This document shows, in pieces, positions 41,715-50,543 of a stretch of DNA of 64,000 nucleotides. Location: positions 1,054,001-1,118,000 of the forward strand of contig BFBT01000001.1 in the NCBI GenBank assembly GCA_003112755.1, given 5' to 3'. Within the stretch, counting starts at the first letter, position 1; each line of letters begins with the position of its first letter. The notes below the pieces were generated by a model. That model searched no databases. It saw only the letters and a list, made by a program, of their open reading frames with translations, and had not been told where the DNA came from. The position numbers were made by a program, and so were the translations under genes. Source of the stretch: Lawsonibacter asaccharolyticus. Its GTDB lineage: Bacteria; Bacillota; Clostridia; Oscillospirales; Oscillospiraceae.

Positions 41715-42617
41715 TCATATTTTCTTTGATGGCAGGTAGAAGGCCGTCCCCTGGCGGGTCTCCATGCCCAGCTCCCCCTGGTCCATCAGATACTCCACAA
41801 ACAGGCGGATGTTCCGCTCGTAGTACAGCGCCCGGCGGGGCCGCCGGGTGAGCAGGGAAAACCGGGTGCATACCGCCCGGCAGATCTGGCTGAAGTCCAT
41901 GGGCTCTGTGATCAGGTCCCGGATCTCTCCGGCCCGGCGGCGCACCAGCTCCTGGTTGGCGTCGATGAGGGGGCCGATCTCTCTTCCGGCGCACACCCCC
42001 TTGTGAGCCATGATAAAGAAGTCGCAGTCCTCCAGCTCCCGCAGCCGCTCCCGGCTCTCCATGGCCAGCTGGATGGACAGGCCGTAAGGCAGCTTGGCGT
42101 CCAGCAGCGCCTGGGACATCAGGGCGTCCCCGGTGTAGCACACGTTGTCCGGGGTGACGGCACAGATGTGGCCGGAGGAGTGCCCCGGTGTGTGCAGGAT
42201 GCGGAACATGGCTCCCGCCAGCCGGATGGGCCCGTCCACCGGTGGGAGGATCAGATCCGGGACGTGCACCATCTCGCTCATCTCCTGCTCCGCCGCATCG
42301 GGGGAGACCAGCAGCCGGTAGCACTTCAAATTCAGGATACTGCTGCACATCCCCGCCTCCGGGGCGGTGAGTGCCACGGGGAGGTGGTACTTCTCCTGAA
42401 AATACCGGTTATTGGCGCAGTGGTCCACATGGGCGTGGGAGCACAGGATGCCTGCCGGCTCCAGCCCCGCCTCCAGCAGGGTCTTCTCGATCTCATCCCG
42501 CTCCTTGGCCAGCCCGCTGTCCAGGAGAACACACCGCCGGTCGTCCAGCAGGTACAGGGGGATCAGCTCGTTGGCCTCCAGCACCCAGGTGCTGCCCTTC
42601 ACTTGTGTCAGCTTCAT
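41715..42617 (-). CDS. Metallo-beta-lactamase-fold hydrolase
   Basis: A 300-residue protein with the metal-binding motif SHAHVDHC (HxHxDH) and later TPGHSSGH, CYTGDAL and MAHKGV motifs, as in glyoxalase II-like and related MBL hydrolases. A C-terminal helical extension (about 205-300) ends in a winged-helix-like segment (VEYLMDQGELGMETRQG). ATG 42617 is chosen, close behind AAAGGAG; a GTG 21 bp earlier would overlap the next gene. Follows mnmG closely (17 bp), so probably cotranscribed. Substrate unknown. Confidence 0.85.
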   Translation of the reverse strand: MKLTQVKGSTWVLEANELIPLYLLDDRRCVLLDSGLAKERDEIEKTLLEAGLEPAGILCSHAHVDHCANNRYFQEKYHLPVALTAPEAGMCSSILNLKCYRLLVSPDAAEQEMSEMVHVPDLILPPVDGPIRLAGAMFRILHTPGHSSGHICAVTPDNVCYTGDALMSQALLDAKLPYGLSIQLAMESRERLRELEDCDFFIMAHKGVCAGREIGPLIDANQELVRRRAGEIRDLITEPMDFSQICRAVCTRFSLLTRRPRRALYYERNIRLFVEYLMDQGELGMETRQGTAFYLPSKKI

Positions 42618-42634
42618 CTTCTTCTCCTTTGTCC

Positions 42635-44500
42635 TCACTTGCCCAGATAGACCATCAGCACCGCCACATCAGCGGGGGAGACGCCGGACACCCGGCTGGC
42701 CTGCCCCAGGTTCCGGGGCCGGATCTGGGCCAGCTTCTGCCGGGCCTCCAGCCGCAGGCCGCCAATGGCCTCATAGTCCAGGTCCGGTGGGAGAGGCCGG
42801 GCCTCCAGCTTCTTCATCTCCGCCACCTGCCGCAGCTGCCGGTCGATATAACCCTGATACTTGATGGTGATCTCCACCTCCCGGACAATCTCCCTGGGAA
42901 GGGGGGGGCGCTCCGGGTCGAAGGGAGCCAGCTCCTCATAGGTGATCCTGGGCCGGCGCAGCAGGTCGGCCAGCCGGGCCCCGTCCCGCACCGGAGGCTC
43001 CCCTTTCTCTGCCAGCAGGGTGTCCAAGGCAGCGGAGGGAGGTGTCCCGGCCCGCTCCAGCCGGGCCGCTTCCCGGTCCACCGCCTCATACTTGACCTGC
43101 ACCGCCTCCGCCTGCTCCCGGCTCACCAGCCCCAGCCCGCGGCCGATGGGAGTCAGGCGGCGGTCGGCGTTGTCCTGGCGGTGGAGCAGCCGGTACTCGG
43201 TGCGGGAGGTCATCATGCGGTAGGGCTCGTTGGTCCCCTTAGTCACCAGGTCGTCGATGAGCACCCCGATGTACCCCTGGTCCCGGCGGAGGATCAATGG
43301 CGGGCGGCCCAACAGCTTCAGGGCGGCGTTCACCCCCGCCACAAAGCCCTGCACCGCCGCCTCCTCATAGCCGGAGGAGCCGTTGAACTGTCCCGCTCCG
43401 TACAGTCCCGGCACCTGCTTGCTCTCCAGGGTGGCCTCCAGCTGGGTGGGGTCCACGCAGTCATATTCGATGGCATAGGCGCACCGGGTCATCTCCGCCC
43501 GCTCCAGCCCCGGAACGGTGTGCAGCATCTCCAGCTGCACCTCCTCAGGCAGAGAGGAGGAGAACCCCTGGATGTACAGCTCCTCCGTGTCCAGCCCCAT
43601 GGGCTCCACGAAGAGCTGGTGGCGCTCCTTATCCGGGAAGCGGACCACCTTGGTCTCGATGGAGGGGCAGTACCGGGGCCCTACCCCCTCGATGGTGCCA
43701 TCGTACAGGGGGGAGCGGTCCAGATTGGCCCGGATGATGTCGTGGGTGCGCTGGTTGGTGTAGGTCAGCCAGCAGACCGCCCGGTTCTCCGGCGGGCGCT
43801 CTGTCCGGAAGGAGAAGGCCAGCCCCTCCTCATCCCCAGGCTGCCGCTCCATGCGGGAGAAGTCCACACTGCGGGCATTGACCCGGGGGGGCGTGCCCGT
43901 CTTGAAGCGGCGGATGGTCAGGCCCAGCCCCGTCAGGCACGCTGTCAGGGGGACGGCGGCAGCCAGGCCGTCAGGCCCGGAGTCCCGGACCACCTCCCCC
44001 ACGATGGTGCGTCCCCCCAGATAGGTCCCGGTGGCCACCACAGCCGCCTTGACCCGGTAGACCGCCCCGGTGTAAGTGACCACGCCGGACACCGCCCCTC
44101 CGTCTGTGAGGATGTCCACCACCTCGGACTGCTTCACCCACAGGTTTTCCTGGCGCTCCAGGGTGTGCTTCATCACCTTCTGATATTCCCGCCGGTCCGC
44201 CTGGGCCCGCAGGGACCAGACTGCCGGCCCCTTGCCCCGGTTGAGCAGGCGGTACTGGATGCAGGCCCGGTCGGCCGCCCGGCCCATCTCGCCCCCCAGG
44301 GCGTCCAGCTCCCGGACCAGATGGCCCTTACCGGTGCCGCCGATGGCCGGGTTGCAGGGCATGTTGCCCACCGCATCCAGGTTGATGGTGAAGCACACCG
44401 TCCGCAGCCCCATTCTGGCGCAGGCCAGGGCGGCCTCAATGCCAGCGTGGCCCGCGCCGATGACGGCCACATCAAATTCTCCTGCGTCGTATCGTGTCAT
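42635..44500 (-). CDS. mnmG: tRNA uridine-5-carboxymethylaminomethyl(34) synthesis protein
   Basis: A 621-residue FAD protein: dinucleotide loop [19 protein letters not shown] near the N-terminus, [23 protein letters not shown], and the C-terminal helical domain ending YLGK. With MnmE it installs the cmnm5 group at wobble U34 in tRNAs. ATG 44500 is chosen; the frame upstream is unlike the family. mnmE is not adjacent. The promoter on the minus strand is TTGCGC (44593-44598) and TACAAT (44570-44575) with TGT before it. Confidence 0.95.
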   Translation of the reverse strand: MTRYDAGEFDVAVIGAGHAGIEAALACARMGLRTVCFTINLDAVGNMPCNPAIGGTGKGHLVRELDALGGEMGRAADRACIQYRLLNRGKGPAVWSLRAQADRREYQKVMKHTLERQENLWVKQSEVVDILTDGGAVSGVVTYTGAVYRVKAAVVATGTYLGGRTIVGEVVRDSGPDGLAAAVPLTACLTGLGLTIRRFKTGTPPRVNARSVDFSRMERQPGDEEGLAFSFRTERPPENRAVCWLTYTNQRTHDIIRANLDRSPLYDGTIEGVGPRYCPSIETKVVRFPDKERHQLFVEPMGLDTEELYIQGFSSSLPEEVQLEMLHTVPGLERAEMTRCAYAIEYDCVDPTQLEATLESKQVPGLYGAGQFNGSSGYEEAAVQGFVAGVNAALKLLGRPPLILRRDQGYIGVLIDDLVTKGTNEPYRMMTSRTEYRLLHRQDNADRRLTPIGRGLGLVSREQAEAVQVKYEAVDREAARLERAGTPPSAALDTLLAEKGEPPVRDGARLADLLRRPRITYEELAPFDPERPPLPREIVREVEITIKYQGYIDRQLRQVAEMKKLEARPLPPDLDYEAIGGLRLEARQKLAQIRPRNLGQASRVSGVSPADVAVLMVYLGK

Positions 44501-44569
44501 CGCTCTTTCTCGTCTCCCCGGCAGGCGGCGTGGATGATCCTCTGCCGCCTGCTCTGTGCATTTCGGGTC

Positions 44570-44598
44570 ATTGTAACACAAAATCGGCCCACGCGCAA
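44570..44598 (-). promoter_or_regulatory. Promoter of mnmG
   Basis: Minus strand: TTGCGC, 17-bp spacer, TGTTACAAT (extended -10). Confidence 0.6.
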
Positions 44599-44704
44599 GG
44601 AAAAGGCCCGGTCTCGCCCCGCCTCAGCCTACCAGGTCCGCTGCCGCGGCGTGGCTGAGGATATAGAATTCCCCTTGTCTGGGCCTCCCATACCGCTTGT
44701 TTTC

Positions 44705-44790
44705 CTTGACTTTTCCCGGTTCTGTTTATAAAATGGATGGGACACATTGATCTGATGCCCGGCCCTGCGGGGCCGCGCCAGTTTTTAGTT
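44705..44790 (+). promoter_or_regulatory. Promoter and hairpin leader of proS
   Basis: TTGACT (44705-44710), 17-bp spacer, TAAAAT (44728-44733). The leader contains CGGCCC / GGGGCCG around a TGC loop and then CGCCAGTTTTTAG, weakly resembling an attenuator. No T-box (AGGGTGG-type) element is seen. The rest of 44599-44813 shows nothing else. Confidence 0.5.
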
Positions 44791-44813
44791 TGATGATAAA
44801 GGACGGATCTAGA

Positions 44814-46256
44814 ATGGCCAATGACAAGAAGAAGCAGGTGGAGCAGATCACCGACATGGAGGTGGACTTCGCCCAATGGTACACCGACGTGTGCAAGAAG
44901 GCGGAACTGATCGACTACTCCTCCATCAAGGGCATGTTCATCTACCGCCCCTATGGCTATGCCATCTGGGAGAACATCCAGCGGGAGATGGACCGTCGGT
45001 TCAAGGAGACCGGCCACGAGAACGTGTATCTGCCCATGCTGATCCCCGAGTCCCTGCTCCAGAAGGAGAAGGACCATGTGGAGGGCTTTGCCCCTGAGTG
45101 CGCCTGGGTCACCTACGGCGGCAGCGAGAAGCTGGAGGAGCGCTACTGCATCCGTCCCACCTCTGAGACCCTGTTCTGTGAGCACTATAAAAACATTATC
45201 CACTCCCACCGGGACCTGCCCAAGCTGTACAACCAGTGGTGCTCTGTCCTGCGCTGGGAGAAGACCAGCCGCCCCTTCCTGCGCCACCGGGAGTTCCTGT
45301 GGCAGGAGGGCCACACCATGCACGCCACCGAGGAGGAGGCCCGGGAGGAGACCATGCGGATGCTGAACCTCTACGCCGACTTCATGGAGAATGTGCTGGC
45401 CATGCCCGTGGTCCGGGGCCGCAAGACAGATAAGGAGAAATTCAACGGCGCGGAGGAGACTTATACCGTGGAGTGCATGATGCATGATCGGAAGGCCCTC
45501 CAGGCGGGCACCAGCCACTACTTCGGTGACGGCTTCGCCCGGGCCTTTGACATCACCTTCACCGGCAGGGACAATCAGCTCCACTACCCCCACCAGACCA
45601 GCTGGGGCGTGTCCACCCGGATGATCGGCGGCATCATCATGACCCACGGGGACAACAACGGCCTGGTCCTGCCCCCCCGCATCGCCCCCATCCAGGCCAT
45701 CGTCATCCCCGTGGCCCAGCACAAGGAGGGCGTGCTGGACGCCGCCGCCGCCCTGCTGGACCGCCTGAAAGCGGCGGGCATCCGGGCCCAGATGGATGAC
45801 AGCGACCAGTCCATGGGCTGGAAGGCCGCCCAGTACGAGATGAAAGGCGTCCCCCTGCGTGTGGAGATTGGGCCCAAGGACATGGAGAAGGGCCAGTGCT
45901 GCATCTGCCGCCGGGACTCCGGCGAGAAGGTCTTCGTCCCCCTGGCAGATCTGGAGGCTAAGGTTCAGGAGCTGCTGGACGCGGTCCACGACGGACTGTT
46001 CCAGCGGGCTAAGCAGAATCTAGAGGACCACACCAAGGTGTGCCGCACCCTGGACGAAGTCAAGTCCTTCATGGAGGGCGAGGGCGGCTTTGCCAAGACC
46101 ATGTGGTGCGGTGAGCTGGAGTGTGAGCTGAAGATGAAGGAGCAGGCCGGGGTCACCTCCCGGTGCATGCCCCTCAAGCAGGAGGCAGTGGGCGACACCT
46201 GCGTCTGCTGCGGCAAGCCCGCCAAGCACATGATCTACTGGGGCGTGGCATATTGA
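44814..46256 (+). CDS. proS: Prolyl-tRNA synthetase, archaeal/eukaryotic-type short form
   Basis: A 480-residue class II synthetase. Motif 2/3 regions [39 protein letters not shown] and [18 protein letters not shown] are typical. The anticodon-binding domain follows, then a C-terminal Cys-containing zinc-like domain ([14 protein letters not shown]), ending in Tyr (WGVAY) as in ProS type 3. It lacks the editing (INS) insertion of bacterial-type ProRS. ATG 44814 is preceded by AAAGGACGG. The enzyme charges tRNA-Pro in the cytoplasm. Confidence 0.96.
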   Translation: MANDKKKQVEQITDMEVDFAQWYTDVCKKAELIDYSSIKGMFIYRPYGYAIWENIQREMDRRFKETGHENVYLPMLIPESLLQKEKDHVEGFAPECAWVTYGGSEKLEERYCIRPTSETLFCEHYKNIIHSHRDLPKLYNQWCSVLRWEKTSRPFLRHREFLWQEGHTMHATEEEAREETMRMLNLYADFMENVLAMPVVRGRKTDKEKFNGAEETYTVECMMHDRKALQAGTSHYFGDGFARAFDITFTGRDNQLHYPHQTSWGVSTRMIGGIIMTHGDNNGLVLPPRIAPIQAIVIPVAQHKEGVLDAAAALLDRLKAAGIRAQMDDSDQSMGWKAAQYEMKGVPLRVEIGPKDMEKGQCCICRRDSGEKVFVPLADLEAKVQELLDAVHDGLFQRAKQNLEDHTKVCRTLDEVKSFMEGEGGFAKTMWCGELECELKMKEQAGVTSRCMPLKQEAVGDTCVCCGKPAKHMIYWGVAY

Positions 46257-46279
46257 CCTTTGATGGATGAAATATGGAA

Positions 46280-46315
46280 GGGCTCCGGCAGTCAGAAGCT
46301 GCCGGAGCCCTTTTT
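46280..46315 (+). terminator. Intrinsic terminator of proS
   Basis: 12-bp perfect stem GGGCTCCGGCAG / CTGCCGGAGCCC, then TTTTT. The following 46316-46565 holds no gene I can support. Confidence 0.93.
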
Positions 46316-46565
46316 GTATCCCCGCCTCTTCCCAATGCCATTCGGAGGCCGGCCTGCATCTGCGGCTCTGCTGTTGCTCCAGGTGCTCATATAGGGAGGC
46401 ACCGCCCCGCGGGATGGTCTTTGAATTCTGCTCTCTGGTCCACTCCTCATCTGGCCGTGTTCCCGTATCTGGTGCTCTTCCTATGTGCTGCGGCCGCGGC
46501 GGACGGGACAGCCCTCTGTCAGAAGCGGAGGGGCCTCCGGTGCGGCGGGGGCTGTTTCCCCGATC

Positions 46566-47633
46566 TTATTCCCCCGCCGCTCCGTACAGCTCCCCCACCT
46601 CTGTCCCAGTGTAGTACCAGGTGAGGATCTCCTCGAAATCGCTCCCCTCCCTAGCCATGGCATTGGCCCCGTACTGGCTCATGCCCACCCCGTGTCCGTA
46701 GCCGGTGACGTCAAAGGTGAAGGCTTCCCCGTCCCAGGATACGGAAAAGCTGGCGGAGCGGAGCCCGAACAGAGTCCGCACCTCGCTCCCGGTGAGGGTG
46801 ACGCCTCCCAGATCCACGGAGGCCACTCCGCCGGCTGAATTTTCTACCGGCTGTGAGAACCACCCCGAGGGGTCCCCGGACAGGTCCGCCCCCGGATACT
46901 GTGCCAGCGCCGCCGTCCTGACCTCTTCCGCCGTCAGGACCACCTGACTGTGGTAGTTGGGCACCTCCTCCCCCTCCGGGCTCTCCACTCCTACCAGATA
47001 GTCCACCGAATTCCCCCATGCCTCCACTGCCCCCACCGTCCGGCCTGCAGCGGAGGAAAAAAACACCGCCTGAATGGGCGCCCCGTTATAGAGCACCCCC
47101 AGTCCATCGGTCTCCTCCACGGCCCGCTGGATCTTTCCGCTATACAGTTCCGCATTGGCCCCCCAGCGGGCCTCCGCCTCCGCCCGGTCCAGATACGCCT
47201 GGCAGCAGCCGCTGTCATCGCAGATCTGGGCGTCCGGGTGCCGGGGGCTGGATGCCTCCTGAAGGGTGACCGTATAGGTACGGGCAGCGCAGGCCTGTGC
47301 CTTCAGGGCCTCCTCCTCAAAGGAAGCGGGCATCTCCGCTGCCACCACCCCCCACAGGTACTCCTCCATGGTCAGCTCCTCCACTGTCCCGTCCGATCGG
47401 CTCAGCCGCACTACCCGCCCCCGGTCCTGGCTGGCGGTCGAGACGCTGGACGGCGTCCGATGGAGAGGCAGTGTTCCCTGGGGCAGAAGCTCCTGGGAAA
47501 ATTCCCCCTGCCGCACCAGCAGGGCGGGCATCAGGAACAGGACCAGCGCCAGGGCCACCCCCGCTCCGGCCGTCCGGCCCAGATCCTTCCGCATCCTCCG
47601 CCCCCTGGCGGCGTCTCGCCCCTGGAATCTCAT
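46566..47633 (-). CDS. spoIID: SpoIID-type lytic transglycosylase
   Basis: A 355-residue protein: N-terminal membrane anchor (about 22-42), then the SpoIID domain (about 75-350) with MEEYLWGVVAAEMPASFE and the C-terminal GYGHGVGMSQYGANAMA. The acidic residue in AAEMP is the likely catalytic Glu. SpoIID cleaves glycan strands during engulfment, in the mother-cell membrane with SpoIIM and SpoIIP. The start at 47633 has GGGAGGG upstream. A sigma-E-like promoter lies at 47677-47705. Confidence 0.9.
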   Translation of the reverse strand: MRFQGRDAARGRRMRKDLGRTAGAGVALALVLFLMPALLVRQGEFSQELLPQGTLPLHRTPSSVSTASQDRGRVVRLSRSDGTVEELTMEEYLWGVVAAEMPASFEEEALKAQACAARTYTVTLQEASSPRHPDAQICDDSGCCQAYLDRAEAEARWGANAELYSGKIQRAVEETDGLGVLYNGAPIQAVFFSSAAGRTVGAVEAWGNSVDYLVGVESPEGEEVPNYHSQVVLTAEEVRTAALAQYPGADLSGDPSGWFSQPVENSAGGVASVDLGGVTLTGSEVRTLFGLRSASFSVSWDGEAFTFDVTGYGHGVGMSQYGANAMAREGSDFEEILTWYYTGTEVGELYGAAGE

Positions 47634-47676
47634 GTCCCGCCCTCCCTCTTTTCCCCTGATCGCTCTCACACCCTCC

Positions 47677-47705
47677 AGATTATGCATGTCCCACCCCAAA
47701 CATGC
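47677..47705 (-). promoter_or_regulatory. Sigma-E-like promoter of spoIID
   Basis: Minus strand: GCATGTT (47699-47705), 14-bp spacer, CATAATCT (47677-47684), close to the mother-cell sigma-E pattern (GNATATT, N14, CATACANT). Confidence 0.45.
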
Positions 47706-47707
47706 GC

Positions 47708-47750
47708 AAAAAGAGATCACCGGACGGGTCTCCCGACCGGTGATCTCTTT
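47708..47750 (-). terminator. Intrinsic terminator of queT
   Basis: Minus strand: AAAGAGATCACCGG pairs with CCGGTGATCTCTTT, followed by a T-rich end. Confidence 0.88.
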
Positions 47751-47762
47751 CTCGTTCTATCT

Positions 47763-48305
47763 TCAGGCCCGCTCCCGCCCCGCACGGGAAAACAGCCGCT
47801 CCAGCCGCTCGGCCGGGATCATCCCCCTGAAATAGGGCACCTGAGGCATTGCGGACAGCAGCAGGGAGCCCAGAGCATAGCAGGCGATCAGCTCACCCAG
47901 CCCCACCGTCACCGCGTTGAAGCCGAATGCCGTCCAAAACGCGGGAGTGATGCCGGTCTCCGCCCAGGCGATCTCCGCCCCCACGATCACTGCGTTGCAC
48001 AGCACGGGGGGCAGGGGTGCCAGCCATCGGCTGGTCATCCGGCTGGTCCACAGGCAGGCCAGCAGGGTGGCCATGGACCCGAACACCACATCCAGCACGA
48101 AGGGGGAAAACAGGTTGGCGATGATGCACCCCACAAACAGCCCCGGCGTGGCGGCGGGGAACAGGAACGGGAGCACGGTGAGGGCCTCGGCGAACCGGAT
48201 CTGGACCGCTCCGTACTGTGGCACGGGCAGAGTGATGGTGAGCGCTGCGTAGACAGCGGCCAGGACAGCGGCCAGGGTCAGGTCTCGGGTGGTAAATTTG
48301 CGCAT
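47763..48305 (-). CDS. queT: QueT-family queuosine-precursor ECF transporter S component
   Basis: A 180-residue membrane protein with about six helices. The N-terminus (TTRDLTLAAVLAAVYAALT) and the YGAVQIRFAEALTVLPFLFP segment are the family signature (COG4708/QueT). It binds preQ1/preQ0 or related precursors and works with shared ECF energising subunits encoded elsewhere. A structured leader consistent with a preQ1-III riboswitch lies directly upstream, strongly supporting the substrate. GGAGG precedes the ATG by 7 bases. Confidence 0.9.
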   Translation of the reverse strand: MRKFTTRDLTLAAVLAAVYAALTITLPVPQYGAVQIRFAEALTVLPFLFPAATPGLFVGCIIANLFSPFVLDVVFGSMATLLACLWTSRMTSRWLAPLPPVLCNAVIVGAEIAWAETGITPAFWTAFGFNAVTVGLGELIACYALGSLLLSAMPQVPYFRGMIPAERLERLFSRAGRERA

Positions 48306-48312
48306 AAAAAAA

Positions 48313-48408
48313 CCTCCATTTTCTTTTTTAGAGAACGAGAGGCAGGGCCTCCCGAACGAACACGGTGCGTCTCACGACCGTGCTTGGACGAGATGTGGGA
48401 ACTCGTCC
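48313..48408 (-). promoter_or_regulatory. Candidate preQ1-III riboswitch upstream of queT
   Basis: In transcript order: hairpin GGACGAG / CTCGTCC (48402-48408 with 48386-48392), hairpin CACGG / CCGTG (48378-48382 with 48361-48365), a third GC-rich stem region (about 48330-48355), then an A-rich tract running into the ribosome-binding site GGAGG. Size, two adjacent stems with an A-rich 3' side, and the queT gene fit the preQ1-III class described from Ruminococcaceae. I rely on memory of that class, not an alignment. Confidence 0.6.
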
Positions 48409-48413
48409 CCGGC

Positions 48414-48442
48414 ATCATACCACAGCCCGCTTCCCCTGTAAA
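48414..48442 (-). promoter_or_regulatory. Promoter of queT
   Basis: Minus strand: TTTACA (48437-48442), 17-bp spacer, TATGAT (48414-48419) with TGG before it. Transcription would start at the first base of the riboswitch. Confidence 0.65.
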
Positions 48443-48597
48443 GAAAAATTTTGCCCCCGGTCGTTCGCCTACTGTAGGAGTACAATACATGCTGGACAGA
48501 TGAATAAAAAGGATGGAGGACAATGCCTCATCGGTTAAAGTTGAAGTTGTGGACAACAACTCAACGAGAGAGGGAGGAAGATCGGGACAGACTCGGC

Positions 48598-48626
48598 TTT
48601 TCTTTCCCGGGCGGCTGTGATATAAT
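48598..48626 (+). promoter_or_regulatory. Promoter of the acyltransferase-3 gene
   Basis: Extended -10 TGATATAAT (48618-48626); weak -35 TTTTCT (48598-48603), 17-bp spacer. Confidence 0.55.
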
Positions 48627-48657
48627 GTTACGTTACAGGCCAGAGGAGGTGAGGCGC

Positions 48658-49701
48658 ATGGAGCGCGGGAGCGGACACAACGACAAGCTGGACCTGTGGA
48701 AATGTGTCGCCATTTACAGCGTCATCTTTATCCATATCCTCCTTCCGGGACAGATCGGGGTGGCGGTGAACTGCCTGGCCCGGTTCGCGGTCCCGCTGTT
48801 TTTCCTCTCCGCCGGCTTTTTCAGCTGGCGCAGTCCGCCCCGTGTGCTGGCCCGCCGGACGGTCCGCACCGCCGGCCTGCTGCTCTTCGCCTGCCTCGCC
48901 CTGCTGGGTCTTGGGTGCGCCATGGCCAGACACGGCGGTGCCTCCATGGGTGCCTACCTTCTGGGGCGCTTTACCTGGGCCAACGCAGCATCGCTGGTAC
49001 TGTGGCAGCTCTTTCCCCTGCCCTACTCCTGGCCGCTGTGGTTTCTGGCCGCGCTGCTGATGATCTACCTGATGTGGTGGGGCCTCACCGCGCTGCTCCG
49101 GGGCCGCCTGCCCCACCGCCTGCTGGCCGTCCTGGCCCTGGGCCTGCTGGCCGTCCACCTGGTGCTGGGGGAGGGCCGGAGCCTCCAGGGGCTGGCAGTG
49201 GACAGCGTGCGCATCCGAAACGTGTGGCTGGACGGCCTGCCCTTCTTCCTCCTGGGCACCTGGATGGGATCGCAGCGGGAGCGGATCGAGGCCCTGCGGC
49301 CGGGCTGGCTCTGGCTGGGGGGGGCGGCGGGGTCCCTTCTGGCACTGTGGGAGCGCAGCCGCACGGAATTCCTGGACCTCCATGTGGGGACGGTGCTGGC
49401 CGCGGTGTGCGTGATGGCGGCCTGTGTGGCCGGTCCGGCGGTGAAAAGCCCGGTGCTGAGGAGGACCGCCTGCCGCTGCGGACGGGAGCTGACCTTTTAT
49501 ATCTTTGCCTTTCATGTGCCCATCTACGGGGTGATGAAGGAGTGGAGCGACACTGTGCCGGGCTTTGCCTGGGCCATGGAGCGGAGCTGGCTGCTCCCCT
49601 TCCTGGTGGCGGTGCTCTCCACACTGCTGGCCATTGGCCTGAATGGGGGCGCGGCCTGGCTGCGCCGCCGGATCAGAGGAGGGACTTATGAAGATCATTG
49701 A
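48658..49701 (+). CDS. Acyltransferase-3 family membrane protein
   Basis: A 347-residue protein with about ten membrane helices. It opens DKLDLWKCVAIYSVIFIHILL, the acyltransferase-3 signature containing the catalytic-type His. Such enzymes O-acylate sugars or other cell-surface molecules. ATG 48658 is chosen behind GAGGAGGTGAG and an extended -10 promoter 32 bp upstream. The frame stays open back to an ATG at 48523 with its own GGAGGAC. The 3' end overlaps the next gene by 14 bp, indicating an operon with the amidohydrolase. Confidence 0.85.
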   Translation: MERGSGHNDKLDLWKCVAIYSVIFIHILLPGQIGVAVNCLARFAVPLFFLSAGFFSWRSPPRVLARRTVRTAGLLLFACLALLGLGCAMARHGGASMGAYLLGRFTWANAASLVLWQLFPLPYSWPLWFLAALLMIYLMWWGLTALLRGRLPHRLLAVLALGLLAVHLVLGEGRSLQGLAVDSVRIRNVWLDGLPFFLLGTWMGSQRERIEALRPGWLWLGGAAGSLLALWERSRTEFLDLHVGTVLAAVCVMAACVAGPAVKSPVLRRTACRCGRELTFYIFAFHVPIYGVMKEWSDTVPGFAWAMERSWLLPFLVAVLSTLLAIGLNGGAAWLRRRIRGGTYEDH

Positions 49702-50509
49702 CGCGCACCTGCACATCTTTCCGTCCGAGCCGGGGACCGATGCCATGGCCCGTGGGGTGGGGCACGAGAACTCGGTGGAGCATCTCCGGCAGGTCTATGG
49801 GGAGCTGGAGATCGTCCACGGGGTGGTGATGGGCAACCGCAGCCTGGAGACCGGCTTCCACAACTACCCCCGGGACCTGTTCCACTACTGCGTGGGGCTG
49901 GACAGCCTGGTGCTCCGCCGGGGGAGCCACATCCCGGAGGACCTGCCCGACCAGGTGGAGGAGCATCTGAAGCGGGAGAACTGCTGCGGCGTGAAGCTCT
50001 ACCCCGGGTACAACCGGATCTGGCTGTCCGATCCGGTGTACGAGCCCGTCTACCGTCTGGCGGAGCGGTATGACAAGCCGGTAGCGGTCCATATGGGGCT
50101 CACCGCCCACCCCCGGGCCCACCTGAAGTACAGCCACCCCCTGGCGCTGGACGAGGCGGCGGCGGACTTCCCCAGGACCCGGTTCGTCATGTGCCACTTC
50201 GGCAACCCCTTCCTGGAGGCGGCCGCGGCGGTGCTGGAGAAGAACCCCAACGTGTGCGCTGACCTGTCCGGGCTGCTGGAGGGGCGTGCGGACCTGGACC
50301 GCTACTTTGTGGAGCGGGCCGGATACGTGGGGCTGCTGCGCACCTGGATGGACTATCTGGGCTGCTGGGACCGCTTCCTGTACGGCACCGACTGGCCCAT
50401 CGTCAATCTGGCGGAATACCGGGACTACGTCACCCGCATCGTGCCGGAGGAGCGCCGCCCCGCCGTCTTCTTTGACAACGCCAACCGGGTCTATGGGCTG
50501 GGGCTTTGA
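49688..50509 (+). CDS. TIM-barrel amidohydrolase (Amidohydro_2 family)
   Basis: A 273-residue metal-dependent hydrolase: N-terminal DAHLHIF (HxH), GVKLYPGYN (strand 4 Lys region), HMGLTAHP, VMCHFGNP and the late GTDWP Asp-motif. These proteins hydrolyse or decarboxylate small cyclic or acidic compounds. The start ATG 49688 overlaps the acyltransferase end, with GAGGAGGGA upstream. The next gene, a MATE pump, starts about 35 bp downstream. Substrate unknown. Confidence 0.85.
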   Translation: MKIIDAHLHIFPSEPGTDAMARGVGHENSVEHLRQVYGELEIVHGVVMGNRSLETGFHNYPRDLFHYCVGLDSLVLRRGSHIPEDLPDQVEEHLKRENCCGVKLYPGYNRIWLSDPVYEPVYRLAERYDKPVAVHMGLTAHPRAHLKYSHPLALDEAAADFPRTRFVMCHFGNPFLEAAAAVLEKNPNVCADLSGLLEGRADLDRYFVERAGYVGLLRTWMDYLGCWDRFLYGTDWPIVNLAEYRDYVTRIVPEERRPAVFFDNANRVYGLGL

Positions 50510-50543
50510 CTCAAAATCCAGAAAAGAAAGGCAAGTGACTCCT

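Noticed and set aside
44582..44813. T-box leader upstream of proS
   Set aside because: Length would allow it, but no T-box core (AGGGTGG-type) or specifier stem is visible.
46274..46624. Plus-strand frame of 116 codons after proS
   Set aside because: Begins inside the proS terminator, has no ribosome-binding site and a composition unlike the neighbours.
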